A stretch of DNA of 64,000 nucleotides from contig CAVXFK010000001.1 of assembly GCA_963761005.1 (NCBI GenBank), forward strand, positions 1 through 64,000. The letters run 5' to 3'. Under the pieces are notes generated by a model. It saw nothing but the letters and a program-made list of their open reading frames with translations. It was not told the DNA's origin and did no database searches. Shown here piece after piece: positions 40,758-50,349 of this stretch; the stretch's first letter is position 1, and every line of letters starts with the position of its first letter. The translations under genes were made by a program, and so were the position numbers. The stretch comes from DASWJZ01 sp963761005 (lineage in GTDB: Bacteria; Pseudomonadota; Alphaproteobacteria; Rhizobiales; Afifellaceae).

Positions 40758-43358
40758 ATGGACGTTGTGATTGTCGAGTTGCCGGCTAAGGCTAAGACGA
40801 TCAACAAGTATTTGGGTTCGGGCTACGAGGTTTTGGCCTCCTACGGCCACGTTCGCGACCTGCCTGCGAAGGACGGCTCGGTGCGCCCGGACCAGGATTT
40901 CGCGATGGACTGGGAGGTCGATCCGAAGTCGAAGAAGCGACTCGCCGACATCGCCGCGGCGGTGAAACGCGCCGACCGCGTGATCCTCGCGACCGACCCG
41001 GATCGCGAGGGCGAGGCGATCTCCTGGCACGTGCTGCAGGTGCTGAATGCGAAGAATGCGCTGCGCGGCAAGCATGTGGAGCGCGTCGTCTTCAATGCGG
41101 TGACGCGGCAGGCGGTTCAGGAGGCGATGAGCCGGCCCCGCGCCATCGACGAGCCGCTGGTCGATGCCTACCTCGCCCGGCGCGCACTCGACTATCTCGT
41201 CGGCTTCACGCTCTCGCCGGTGCTCTGGCGGAAGCTCCCGGGCGCCCGCTCCGCCGGCCGCGTGCAGTCGGTCGCGCTCCGTCTCGTCTGCGACCGCGAA
41301 GCGGAGATCGAGCGCTTCCGCCCACAGGAATACTGGTCCGTCATCGCGACGCTGCGCACGCCTCGGAACGAGGCCTTCTCCGCCCGTCTTACCTCGCTCA
41401 AGGGCCGGAAGCTCGACCGTCTCTCGATCGGGGGCGGTGATGACGCGGGCGCCGCCAAGCGGCTGCTTGACGCCGCGACGTTCGCCGTCGCTTCGGTCGA
41501 ATCGAAGCCGCAGCGGCGCAACCCCCCGCCTCCCTTCATTACCTCCACGCTGCAGCAGGAGGCACAACGTAAGCTCGGCTTTGACGCAAGCCGCACCATG
41601 CGCTTGGCGCAGCGTCTCTATGAGGGTGTCGACCTCGGCGGCGAGACGGTCGGCCTCATCACCTATATGCGCACCGACGGATTCGACATCGCGCCGGAGG
41701 CGCTTTCCGCCGCGCGTCACGTGATCGAGCACGAATACGGCGCGCACTACATGCCCGACGCGCCGCGCCGCTACCACGCCAAGGTCAAGAATGCGCAGGA
41801 AGCGCATGAGGCGATCCGCCCGACCGACCTCGCCCGCCTCCCAGCCGACGTCTCCCGTTTCGTCGAGAGTGACGAGGCCAGGCTCTACGAGCTGATCTGG
41901 AAGCGCACGATCGCGAGCCAGATGGCTTCCGCGGAGCTTGAGCGCACTACGATTGAGATCGATGCCCGCAGCCCGGAAGGCGACGCGGGCCTGCGCGCGA
42001 CCGGCACCGTCATCCGCTTCGACGGCTTCCTGACGCTCTATCAGGAAGGCCGCGACGACGAGGACGACGAGGACGGCGGTCGCCTTCCGCCGATGAGCGC
42101 CGGCGAGCGGCTCGCGCGCGAGAGGATCGACGCGACGCAGCATTTCACGGAGCCGCCGCCGCGCTACACCGAAGCCTCACTCATCAAGAAGATGGAGGAA
42201 CTCGGGATCGGCCGCCCGTCGACCTACGCGCAGACGATGGAGACGCTCAGGAAGCGTGACTATGTCCGCCTCGACCGCAAGCGCCTGGTGCCCGAGGACA
42301 AGGGCCGCATCGTCACCGCCTTTCTGGAAGACTTCTTCAAGCGCTACGTCGAATTCGACTTCACGGCCGACCTCGAGGAGAAGCTCGACAAGATTTCCGC
42401 TGGCGAGCTCTCCTGGAAGGATGTGCTTCGCGACTTCTGGCGCGATTTTGCCGCGAACATCGCCGACGCGAGCGAGATCAGCCGCTCGGAGGTGATCGAG
42501 GCGCTGAACGAGCTTCTCGCCGACCATCTCTTTCCGCCCCGCGCCGACGGCGGCGATCCGCGCGAATGCCCGGCCTGCAAGGCGGGAAAGCTGTCCCTGA
42601 AGCTCGGGAAGTTCGGCGCCTTCATCGGCTGCTCCAACTATCCCGAATGCCGCTACACGAGGCAGCTCGGCGCGAACGGCGACGACGCCGCGGCCGTCGC
42701 GACGGTGGCTCCGGAGGGGACCGCGCTCGGCGACGACCCGGAGAGCGGGCTCCCGGTGATGCTTCGGAACGGCCGTTTCGGCCCCTATGTCCAGCTCGGT
42801 CCAGACGGCGAGAAGGGCGGAGCAAAGCCGAAGCGCGCCTCGATCCCGAAGGGCTGGGCAGTCGATCAGATCGACCTGCAGGCCGCGCTGAAGCTGCTCT
42901 CCTTACCGCGCGAGATCGGCATCCATCCGGAGACGGGCGCGCCAATCGTGGCGGGCATCGGCCGCTACGGGCCGTTTGTCGAGAACGCCGGCAAATATGC
43001 CAATCTCGACAGCGTCGACGAGGTCTTCACGGTCGGCCCGAACCGCGCCATCTCGTTGCTGGCCGAGAAGAAGAGCGGGCGCGGGCGCGCCGCGCCCTCG
43101 GCGCTGAAGAGCTTCGAGCATCCGACCGAAGGCGGCGCGATCACCGTGCGCTCCGGGCGCTACGGCCCTTACGTTAATCATGGCAAGGTGAATGCCACGC
43201 TCCCCCGGAACCTGAAGCCGGAGGACGTGACTTTAGAGCAGGCGCTCGAGCTCCTTGCCGAGCGGGCTGGCCGCGCCCCGGCGAAGAAGGCAGCACCGAA
43301 GGCGCGCAAGGCGCCCACCAAGAAGCCGCGCGCGAAAGCCAAGGCGGTGGCCGAATAG
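40758..43358 (+). CDS. topA: DNA topoisomerase I
   Basis: Relaxes negative supercoils. 866 residues. TOPRIM motif LATDPDREGEAISWHVL; active-site Tyr in GLITYMRTDG; a Cys4 zinc finger at about 610 (CPACKAGKLSLKLGK, then FIGCSNYPEC) and three or more C-terminal zinc-finger-derived repeats (PVMLRNGRFGPYVQLG; ITVRSGRYGPYVNHG). The N-terminus reads VIVELPAKAKTINKYLG; most homologues have Ser where Leu stands (VESPAKAKT). The stop is 7 bp from the rnr start. Confidence 0.96.
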   Translation: MDVVIVELPAKAKTINKYLGSGYEVLASYGHVRDLPAKDGSVRPDQDFAMDWEVDPKSKKRLADIAAAVKRADRVILATDPDREGEAISWHVLQVLNAKNALRGKHVERVVFNAVTRQAVQEAMSRPRAIDEPLVDAYLARRALDYLVGFTLSPVLWRKLPGARSAGRVQSVALRLVCDREAEIERFRPQEYWSVIATLRTPRNEAFSARLTSLKGRKLDRLSIGGGDDAGAAKRLLDAATFAVASVESKPQRRNPPPPFITSTLQQEAQRKLGFDASRTMRLAQRLYEGVDLGGETVGLITYMRTDGFDIAPEALSAARHVIEHEYGAHYMPDAPRRYHAKVKNAQEAHEAIRPTDLARLPADVSRFVESDEARLYELIWKRTIASQMASAELERTTIEIDARSPEGDAGLRATGTVIRFDGFLTLYQEGRDDEDDEDGGRLPPMSAGERLARERIDATQHFTEPPPRYTEASLIKKMEELGIGRPSTYAQTMETLRKRDYVRLDRKRLVPEDKGRIVTAFLEDFFKRYVEFDFTADLEEKLDKISAGELSWKDVLRDFWRDFAANIADASEISRSEVIEALNELLADHLFPPRADGGDPRECPACKAGKLSLKLGKFGAFIGCSNYPECRYTRQLGANGDDAAAVATVAPEGTALGDDPESGLPVMLRNGRFGPYVQLGPDGEKGGAKPKRASIPKGWAVDQIDLQAALKLLSLPREIGIHPETGAPIVAGIGRYGPFVENAGKYANLDSVDEVFTVGPNRAISLLAEKKSGRGRAAPSALKSFEHPTEGGAITVRSGRYGPYVNHGKVNATLPRNLKPEDVTLEQALELLAERAGRAPAKKAAPKARKAPTKKPRAKAKAVAE

Positions 43359-43365
43359 GACCGAA

Positions 43366-45612
43366 TTGCCGCGAAAGCCCAAAGAGAAATCGACGCCCGC
43401 GTTTCCAAGCCGCGAGGCGATCCTCGAATTCGTGGCCGAGCGCTCCGGCAAAGCGGGGAAGCGCGACATCGCCCGCGCCTTCGGCCTCTCCGGCGGACAG
43501 AAGATCGCTTTGAAACGCATCCTGCGTGAGCTTGCCGACGAAGGTCTGATCGAGAGCCGCCGCAGACGCCTGCACCGGCCCGGCGACCTCCCCTCCGTAA
43601 CGGTGCTCGCCGTCGAAGGCATCGACGACGAAGGCGAGCCGATCGGCGTTCCCGTCGAATGGGACGAGGAATGGGGCGACGCCCCGCGCATCGTCATCGC
43701 GCCCGACGGCAAGGGCGGGCGCCACCGCGCGCCAGGCATCGGCGACCGCGTGCTCGCGCGGCTGACGCCGGAGCCGGAGACCGGCGGCTTCACCGCGCGT
43801 GTCGTCCGGCTGCTTGAGCGTCCGCCGCGCGCTTCGCTCGGCATCTTCCGCCAGCGCGACGGCGAGTCCCGCATCGTACCCGTCGCCCGCCGCGACGCTG
43901 AGCTCGTCGTTTCGCCGGACGCCGCGAAGGGCGCGCGCGATGGCGAGCTTGTCTCCGTCGAGGTGGCGAAGGGTGGCCGCCTTGGGCTGCCGACGGGCCG
44001 CGTTATCGAGCGCCTCGGCGATGTCTCGAGTGAGAAAGCCGTCAGCCTGATTGCGCTCGAGGAGCACGGCATCCCGCATATTTTTCCGCGTGCCGTTCTC
44101 GAAGCAGCGGAGGCCGCGCACGCCGCCGACATGGCGCACCGCGAGGACTGCCGCGATTTACCGCTCGTCACCATCGACCCGGTCGACGCGCGCGACCACG
44201 ACGACGCGGTCCACGCCGCGCCCGATCCCAAGCATCCCGGCGGCTTCATCGTCACCGTCGCGATCGCCGACGTCGCCTGGTACGTGCGCCCCGGTTCGGA
44301 GCTCGATCGCGAGGCGGCGAAGCGCGGCAACTCCGTCTATTTCCCCGGGCGCGTCGTGCCGATGCTGCCGGAGCGCATCTCCAACGACCTTTGCTCGCTC
44401 CGCGAAGGCGAGCCGCGCCCTGCCCTCGCCGTTCGCATGCGGATCTCCGCTGACGGCAGGAAGCACGGCCAGAGCATCCACCGCATCCTGATGCGCTCGG
44501 CCGCGAAGCTCGCCTACGAGGAAGCGCAGGACGCGATCGATGGCAATCCGAACAGCAGGACTGCGCCCCTCGTCGAACCTGTGCTGAAGCCATTATGGGC
44601 GGCCTACGCGGCGCTCTCCCGCGCCCGCGACCAGCGCGAGCCGCTCGCAATCGACCTCCCTGAGCGGAAGGTGCTTCTCGGCGACGACGGCTCGGTCGAC
44701 CGCATCGTCGTGCCGCCGCGGCTTGAGGCGCACCGGCTGATCGAGGAGTTCATGATCCAGGCAAATGTCGCCGCCGCCGAGATGCTTGAGGCGAAGAAGG
44801 CGGCAATCGTCTACCGCATCCACGACGAGCCGGCGTGGGAGAAGCTGGAGGCGCTCCGCGATTTCCTCGGCTCGCTCGACATGAGCTTTCCGAAGGCCGG
44901 CAGCCTCCGCCCAAGCCAGTTCAATGGCGTCCTCAATCGCGTCGCCGGCACGCCGAACGCGCTTCTCGTCAACGAGGTCATCCTGCGCTCGCAGAGCCAG
45001 GCCGAATATTCGATTCAGAACATCGGGCACTTCGGCCTGAACCTGAGGCGCTATGTTCATTTCACTTCGCCGATCCGCCGCTACGCCGACCTCCTCGTGC
45101 ACCGCGCACTGATTTCCACTCTTGATCTGGGCGCCGGCGGCCTGCGAGCCGCCGACGAGAAGAACCTCGAGCGCGTCGCCGCCGAGATCTCGGTCGCCGA
45201 GCGCCGCGCCATGGCGGCGGAACGCGACACGGTCGACCGGCTGATCGCCTTCTGGCTCGCCGACCGCGTCGGCGCGCATTTCGAAGGCCGCATCCGCGGC
45301 GTTACCCGCGCCGGGCTCTTCGTCGAGCTGCAAGAAAGCGGCGCCGACGGCTTCGTGCCGATCTCGACGATCGGCGAGGATTTCTACGAGTATCACGAGG
45401 CGCACCATCGCCTCGTCGGCCGCACGACCGGCGAGACGTTCCGGCTCGGCGACGCGGTGGAGGTGCGCCTCGTCGAGGCGCTTCCCTATGCCGGGAGCCT
45501 CAGGCTGGAGCTGATCCGCGACGCCCCGCGCGCCGGCCGCGGCGGGAGGCGAAACGGGGGGAGCACAAGGCCGGGCAAGAAGTCGAAGCGGCGCGACCGG
45601 CGTTCCGCCTGA
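43366..45612 (+). CDS. rnr: Ribonuclease R
   Basis: 3'-5' exoribonuclease that degrades structured RNA. 748 residues from a TTG at 43366 (LPRKPKEKSTPAFPSRE), chosen because topA ends at 43358. An N-terminal winged helix (RDIARAFGLSGGQKIALKRI) precedes cold-shock domains and the RNB domain with DPVDARDHDDAVHA, carrying the catalytic Asp cluster. An S1 domain (about 655-730) and a basic tail (KKSKRRDRRSA) end the protein. Confidence 0.95.
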   Translation: MPRKPKEKSTPAFPSREAILEFVAERSGKAGKRDIARAFGLSGGQKIALKRILRELADEGLIESRRRRLHRPGDLPSVTVLAVEGIDDEGEPIGVPVEWDEEWGDAPRIVIAPDGKGGRHRAPGIGDRVLARLTPEPETGGFTARVVRLLERPPRASLGIFRQRDGESRIVPVARRDAELVVSPDAAKGARDGELVSVEVAKGGRLGLPTGRVIERLGDVSSEKAVSLIALEEHGIPHIFPRAVLEAAEAAHAADMAHREDCRDLPLVTIDPVDARDHDDAVHAAPDPKHPGGFIVTVAIADVAWYVRPGSELDREAAKRGNSVYFPGRVVPMLPERISNDLCSLREGEPRPALAVRMRISADGRKHGQSIHRILMRSAAKLAYEEAQDAIDGNPNSRTAPLVEPVLKPLWAAYAALSRARDQREPLAIDLPERKVLLGDDGSVDRIVVPPRLEAHRLIEEFMIQANVAAAEMLEAKKAAIVYRIHDEPAWEKLEALRDFLGSLDMSFPKAGSLRPSQFNGVLNRVAGTPNALLVNEVILRSQSQAEYSIQNIGHFGLNLRRYVHFTSPIRRYADLLVHRALISTLDLGAGGLRAADEKNLERVAAEISVAERRAMAAERDTVDRLIAFWLADRVGAHFEGRIRGVTRAGLFVELQESGADGFVPISTIGEDFYEYHEAHHRLVGRTTGETFRLGDAVEVRLVEALPYAGSLRLELIRDAPRAGRGGRRNGGSTRPGKKSKRRDRRSA

Positions 45613-45676
45613 CCTTGACTTTGCCCCTTTGAGGGGTCATTTCACCGCGACCTTTGAACCCTCAGGAACAGCGCCG

Positions 45677-45844
45677 ATGGCCAAGGCCGCGAGCATAAAG
45701 ATCCGCCTCGTCAGCGAGGAGGGCACGGGCTTCTTCTACGTGGCGAAGAAGAACTCGCGCACGATGACGGAGAAGCTCTCGCTTCGGAAATACGATCCGA
45801 AGGCGCGCAAGCACGTCCTCTTCAAGGAAGCGAAGATCAAGTAG
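45677..45844 (+). CDS. rpmG: 50S ribosomal protein L33
   Basis: 55 residues: MAKAASIKIRLVSEEGTGFF to KHVLFKEAKIK. No zinc-binding cysteines, so it is the zinc-free C- type. It follows rnr by 64 bp and is ended by a strong hairpin. Confidence 0.97.
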   Translation: MAKAASIKIRLVSEEGTGFFYVAKKNSRTMTEKLSLRKYDPKARKHVLFKEAKIK

Positions 45845-45865
45845 AGGCCGGAAGGCCAGCCGCTC

Positions 45866-45890
45866 AAAAGGCGCCGCAGGGCGCCTTTTT
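45866..45890 (+). terminator. Rho-independent terminator after rpmG
   Basis: AAAAGGCGCC, loop GCAG, GGCGCCTTTTT: a 10-bp stem with a T run, 21 bp after the rpmG stop. The strongest terminator in the window. Confidence 0.92.
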
Positions 45891-46156
45891 CATTCTTTGG
45901 GGCAAAAAAGTGGCCGGCCGGACCGTGGCTGTACGAGGAGGCCACTCACCACGTCCCGACCGGCCGACCCCACGGACCCAGGAGATGCGGCGGACCTGAG
46001 CAAATCCATGGGGTATTCGCATTTTTGAATATTGCAGCTGCCGCTGCGCCGCCCCCGTAGGCTGCACTGAAGCGCAAGCGCCGGCCGATTTCTACCAGTT
46101 GGTTCACACTTGGTTAAAAGTGTAACCAAAATTGCAATAGTTAGATGAAGATAAAA
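45891..46156. other. Intergenic region between convergent rpmG and pleD
   Basis: Together with the rpmG terminator this is about 310 bp without a gene. It contains an inverted repeat TTGGTTA-N6-TAACCAA at 46110-46129, embedded in AT-rich sequence. The repeat lacks a clear U tract for either strand. Short ORFs here show no family resemblance. Confidence 0.6.
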
Positions 46157-47524
46157 TCACGCGGCGCTTGCGACAACCCTATTCCGGCCCGCGTGTTTAG
46201 CCGCATAAAGAGCCTCGTCGGCCCGCTTGATCAGGGCGTCGGCGCTATCCGATGCACCACGCCATTCGGCAATTCCGATGCTGACCGTGACCGGGATGTT
46301 GGTGTGCGACCGCGTGGCGAACGGCACCTTCTCCACATCGCATCTGAGCCGCTCCGCGACGCCGCTCGCGAACGCCGCGTCGGTCTCCGGCATGACCAGG
46401 ATGAACTCCTCGCCGCCGTAGCGGACGACAAGGTCGATGCCCCGCACGCCTTTCTTCAGCCGATCCGAAAAGTCCTTGAGCACGTCGTCGCCGGCGTCGT
46501 GGCCATAGGTGTCGTTGATGGTCTTGAAGTGGTCGATGTCGAAGATCAGGACACAGACCGGCTTCTCGGTCGCCGACGCGCGCGCGACGGCGGAGGCGAG
46601 ATGCGCATCGAGATAGCGGCGATTGTAGAGGCCGGTCAGCGGATCGGTGACGGCGAGTTCGACCGCGCTTGAGACGGTGCTGCGGAGCAGCTCCTGATAG
46701 AGCTTGCGACGAAGCTGCGTGCGCACGCGCGCGCGCAGCTCGTTCGAGTCGATCGGCCTGATGATGTAGTCGTTGACGCCGAGGTCGAGCGCCCGCATCA
46801 CGAGCTGCGTCTGCTCCGCGTCGGTGATGAGCACGACCGGCGTCTGCCGCAGGCCGTCGATGGTTCTGATCTGCGTGCAGAGGCGCAGTCCGTCGCCGGC
46901 CTTGAGCGACGCGCTGATCATGATGACGTCGAACGCGCCGCTCTCCGCACGCTCAACCGCCGCAACCGGGTCGTCGGTGATCTCGATCTCGAACGGGCGC
47001 GGCAGCGCCTGGCGGATCGCGCGCGTCGAATTCGCACGGTCGTCGACGATCAGGATTCGGCCGCAAATATCTGCGCTGTCAGTCAGAATCGTCGTGGCGT
47101 TCAGTCCGACGGATTCAAGCGCCTCGGCGCGAAGCTCGAGCTCGTCGGTGATCGTCTTCAGGCGGAGCAGGCTCTTCACCCGCGTCAGCAACGCGACGTG
47201 GCCGACCGGCTTGGTCAGGAAATCGTCGGCGCCGCATTCAAGCCCCTTCACGCGGTCTTCCGCGTTGTCGAGCGAGGTGACCATGACGACCGGAACATGT
47301 GCCGTGCGCGGGTTGGCCTTCAAAGCTGCGCAGACCTCGAAGCCCGTCATGTCGGGCATCATCACGTCGAGGAGCACGAGGTCGACGCGCTCCTTCTCCG
47401 CGACGTCGAGCGCTTCGCGGCCGGAGAGCGCGGTGCGCACGTCGAAGTATTCCGCCTGTAGGCGCGACTCGAGGAGCCGCACATTGGCAGCGATATCGTC
47501 GACGACGAGAACACGCGACGTCAC
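46157..47524 (-). CDS. pleD: PleD-type response regulator diguanylate cyclase
   Basis: Makes cyclic di-GMP at the cell pole on phosphorylation, driving developmental transitions. 455 residues. REC1 (1-120) has the phosphoacceptor Asp in LVLLDVMMPDM. REC2 (about 155-270) has Ser at the corresponding site (DVIMISASL), so it is a non-phosphorylated adaptor, as in Caulobacter PleD. The GGDEF domain has DPLTGLYNRRYLD and the active GGEEF, with the RxxD inhibitory site RGID five residues before it. Twelve bases downstream of divK, an arrangement conserved in alphaproteobacteria. Confidence 0.96.
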   Translation of the reverse strand: MTSRVLVVDDIAANVRLLESRLQAEYFDVRTALSGREALDVAEKERVDLVLLDVMMPDMTGFEVCAALKANPRTAHVPVVMVTSLDNAEDRVKGLECGADDFLTKPVGHVALLTRVKSLLRLKTITDELELRAEALESVGLNATTILTDSADICGRILIVDDRANSTRAIRQALPRPFEIEITDDPVAAVERAESGAFDVIMISASLKAGDGLRLCTQIRTIDGLRQTPVVLITDAEQTQLVMRALDLGVNDYIIRPIDSNELRARVRTQLRRKLYQELLRSTVSSAVELAVTDPLTGLYNRRYLDAHLASAVARASATEKPVCVLIFDIDHFKTINDTYGHDAGDDVLKDFSDRLKKGVRGIDLVVRYGGEEFILVMPETDAAFASGVAERLRCDVEKVPFATRSHTNIPVTVSIGIAEWRGASDSADALIKRADEALYAAKHAGRNRVVASAA

Positions 47525-47536
47525 GGCACCCGATCC

Positions 47537-47908
47537 TCAGGCAGGACCGACATAGGATTTGACGGTCTCGATGAAGGTCGAGACCGAGATCGGCTTTGAG
47601 AGATAGCCCTCGCAGCCGCCTTGCCGGATGCGTTCCTCGTCGCCCTTCATGGCGAAGGCGGTGACCGCGATCACGGGGATGTGGCGGAGCCCTTCGTCCT
47701 GCTTGATGCGCTTCGTCACCTCCAGCCCGGATATCTCGGGAAGCTGGATGTCCATGATGATGAGATCGGGCTGCTGCTCCTTCAGCGCGTCGAGCGCCTC
47801 GTAGCCGTTGCGCATGGGCATGGTCGCGTAGCCGTTCGCGCGCAGGAGGTCGTTGAAGAGCTTCATGTTGAGCTCATTGTCCTCAACGATCATGACCGTC
47901 TTTGCCAC
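47537..47908 (-). CDS. divK: Single-domain response regulator DivK
   Basis: 123 residues, a receiver domain only. Acidic pair VEDNE, phosphoacceptor Asp in LIIMDIQLPEIS, Thr and Lys switch residues (AVTAFAM; GYLSKPIS). It is the essential cell-polarity regulator of the PleC/DivJ pathway upstream of CtrA. First gene of the divK-pleD operon. Confidence 0.96.
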   Translation of the reverse strand: MAKTVMIVEDNELNMKLFNDLLRANGYATMPMRNGYEALDALKEQQPDLIIMDIQLPEISGLEVTKRIKQDEGLRHIPVIAVTAFAMKGDEERIRQGGCEGYLSKPISVSTFIETVKSYVGPA

Positions 47909-48081
47909 GACGCTCTTCCTTCACCTGGCCGGTTGTGATTTTTCGCGATTCCCCTGCGAATTCAAAGAAGCATATCCGCGCTTAAGGAAACGAGAATCCG
48001 TCTGCCTGCCAGCTGGAACAGAGGCGGAACAGTGCGGCAGGCCGGCCGGCTCTTGTCGGCGCCGGCGTCCGGGAGGAGACT

Positions 48082-49386
48082 GTGGCGGTGGATTCGACCG
48101 GCACCGCCAAGCTTTGCCGCGACTGCTTCCATTGCACGCAGGAAGTCGCAAAACGCTGCCCGAAATGTGGCAGCCCGCGCCTCGTCGCGCACCCGGAGCT
48201 CTTTTCGCTCTCGATCGCGCATGTCGACTGCGACGCCTTTTACGCGGCGGTCGAGAAGCGCGACGATCCCTCCATTGCCGATAAGCCGGTCATCGTCGGC
48301 GGCGGCCGCCGCGGCGTCGTGTCGGCGGCCTGTTACGTCGCCCGCACCTATGGCGTGCGCTCGGCGATGCCGATGTTCAAGGCGCTCGCGGCCTGCCCTG
48401 ACGCCGTCGTGATCCCGCCCGACATGGCGAAATATGCGCGCGTCGGGCGCGAGGTGCGCGAGCTGATGCTGGCGCTGACGCCGGCCGTCGAGCCGCTCTC
48501 GATCGACGAGGCCTTCCTTGACCTGTCCGGCACCGAGCGCGTGCACGGCGCACCGGCAGCCGTGACCCTCGCCCGCTTCCAGCGGCGTCTCGAGCAGGAG
48601 ATCGGCGTCACCGCTTCCGTCGGCCTGAGCCACAACAAGTTCCTCGCGAAAATCGCCTCCGACCTCGACAAGCCGCGCGGCTTTGCCGTGATCGGGCGCG
48701 CCGAGACGCTGTCCTTCCTCGCCGCGCAGCCTGTTTCGATCATCTGGGGCGTCGGCAAGGCGATGCAGGATCGGCTCGCGCGCGACGGCCTGACTCGCAT
48801 CGCCGATCTCCAGAAGCTCGACGAGAAGAGCCTCGCGAAGCGCTACGGCAGCATGGGCCTAAGGCTCGCGCACCTCGCCCGTGGAGAGGACGACCGCACG
48901 GTGTCGCCGGAACGGAAGGCGAAGAGCATCTCCGCCGAGACCACCTTCGACAAGGATCGCGCCGCCGCGGCGGACCTGCTTCCGGTCTTGAGAAGGCTGT
49001 CCGAGCGCGTCTCCGCGCGGCTTAAGCGCGAGGGGCTTTCCGGCCGGCTCGTCGTGCTCAAGCTGAAGAGCGCCGATTTCCGCCTGCGCACGCGGAACGT
49101 CCGCCTCGACGGCCATTCCAACCTCGCCGACCGCATCTTCCGCGCCGGGCGCGATCTGCTTGAAAAGGAGCTCGACGGCACGCGTTTCAGGCTGATCGGG
49201 ATCGGCGTCGCGGAGCTTGGCGACGCCGCACTCATGGAGCCGCGCGACCTCGTCGATCAGGATGCCGAGAAGCGCGCCAAGGCCGAGCACGCCATGGACA
49301 AGATACGGGGCCGTTTCGGCACCGAGGGGCTCGCCCTCGGTCTCACCTTCGCCGGCAGGCCGCCGCGCGGCAAACGCTCAGCGTGA
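48082..49386 (+). CDS. dinB: DNA polymerase IV with N-terminal zinc ribbon
   Basis: Y-family translesion polymerase. 434 residues from a GTG at 48082. Before the polymerase, residues 10-40 carry four cysteines (KLCRDCFHCTQEVAKRCPKC) forming a putative zinc ribbon not present in E. coli DinB. Catalytic acidic residues lie in SIAHVDCDAFYAAVEKRDD and LSIDEAFLDLSGTE; the little-finger domain follows (EKRYGSMG to about 420). A final LALGLTFAGRPPRGKR end may carry a clamp-binding motif. Its 3' end overlaps the convergent eipB by 9 bp. Confidence 0.94.
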   Translation: MAVDSTGTAKLCRDCFHCTQEVAKRCPKCGSPRLVAHPELFSLSIAHVDCDAFYAAVEKRDDPSIADKPVIVGGGRRGVVSAACYVARTYGVRSAMPMFKALAACPDAVVIPPDMAKYARVGREVRELMLALTPAVEPLSIDEAFLDLSGTERVHGAPAAVTLARFQRRLEQEIGVTASVGLSHNKFLAKIASDLDKPRGFAVIGRAETLSFLAAQPVSIIWGVGKAMQDRLARDGLTRIADLQKLDEKSLAKRYGSMGLRLAHLARGEDDRTVSPERKAKSISAETTFDKDRAAAADLLPVLRRLSERVSARLKREGLSGRLVVLKLKSADFRLRTRNVRLDGHSNLADRIFRAGRDLLEKELDGTRFRLIGIGVAELGDAALMEPRDLVDQDAEKRAKAEHAMDKIRGRFGTEGLALGLTFAGRPPRGKRSA

Positions 49387-50226
49387 GGCGCAGTCGCTGC
49401 CGGCGAGCGGCTCGATCGACTTCAGCGAGCCGGAGAGCGCGTAGTCGCCATAGTCCATGACGAGATTGTTGGTCACGCCGTTCTCGTAGAGCGTGAAGCT
49501 CATCTGGTAGGTCGGAAGCTCTTCGCCGAGCGGGCTGTCGGCCGGATGCTCCGGATCGAAATAGCCGACCGACACCGGCCAGTGCCGCACGCCCCTTCTG
49601 AGCGGCGCGTCGGTGGCAGGCATCGCACCGCCGATGGCGGCAGCCGCCTGGTCGGTCGTCTCCCCCGTCCCCGCCCCCTCGTAGATGTTGACGGCGAGGA
49701 ACCGGCGGCTGGCGCGCGCGGCGTCGAGGATCGCTTCAAGATGCTGGCTCGGGAAAAGCACGGCGCCGTCGAGCGTCACCTTCTTCTCCGCCGGCTGCTT
49801 GAGACTGACTTCGATCGTCCCGCCTTGACGCCGCGCCTCGCCCTCAACGGCTTCGACCACCTCCTTGTTCATGGTCGTGCGCGAATCGAAGGTATAGACG
49901 TCGCCGTCGCCCGACTCGAAAGTCGAGATGCGGAAGTCGAGCAGGCCGAGATTGCCGTCCTCGTCGCCGATATTGACGACCATGCGCTGGCGCATCTTGT
50001 AGCCGTCGCAGACGTTTCCGGTGACCTCGAAGACCATCTTCCCTTCCGCGCTCGAGACGCCGGATCCGTCGCTGGTGCGCGCAAGAGCGATGTCGTAGAC
50101 GGCGCGATGCGGGGTCAGCGTGTCATGCAGCCTCGGAGCCGTCTGCGCCGCGGCAGCGGCGGCGGTTGCGTATGCACTGAAGGAAAATACGGCGAGCGCC
50201 GCACGCAGGATTCGCAGGAGGATCAT
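49378..50226 (-). CDS. eipB: EipB-family periplasmic envelope-integrity protein (DUF1849)
   Basis: 282 residues with a signal peptide (MILLRILRAALAVFSFSAYA). The family core TPHRAVYDIALARTSDGSGV leads into SSAEGKMVFEVTGNVCDGYK, then VLFPSQHLEAILDAARA and a GEELPTYQMSFTLYENG end. Two cysteines (NVCDGY and the C-terminal SDCASR) match the disulfide seen in Brucella EipB, a protein needed for envelope stability. Start at 50226 fits the signal peptide; the upstream extension to 50526 is antisense to the GDPD gene. Confidence 0.9.
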   Translation of the reverse strand: MILLRILRAALAVFSFSAYATAAAAAAQTAPRLHDTLTPHRAVYDIALARTSDGSGVSSAEGKMVFEVTGNVCDGYKMRQRMVVNIGDEDGNLGLLDFRISTFESGDGDVYTFDSRTTMNKEVVEAVEGEARRQGGTIEVSLKQPAEKKVTLDGAVLFPSQHLEAILDAARASRRFLAVNIYEGAGTGETTDQAAAAIGGAMPATDAPLRRGVRHWPVSVGYFDPEHPADSPLGEELPTYQMSFTLYENGVTNNLVMDYGDYALSGSLKSIEPLAGSDCASR

Positions 50227-50349
50227 GGGACCGATGCTCTCTTCGCGGGCCAAACCGCACCGCGTTGGGCAGAATTGAGCAATAGTCGCAAAGCCTGCTA
50301 ATGGGAAGCCGCCGGGCGCCTTCCGCGTCGGTTCGAGGTTGACGTCATC

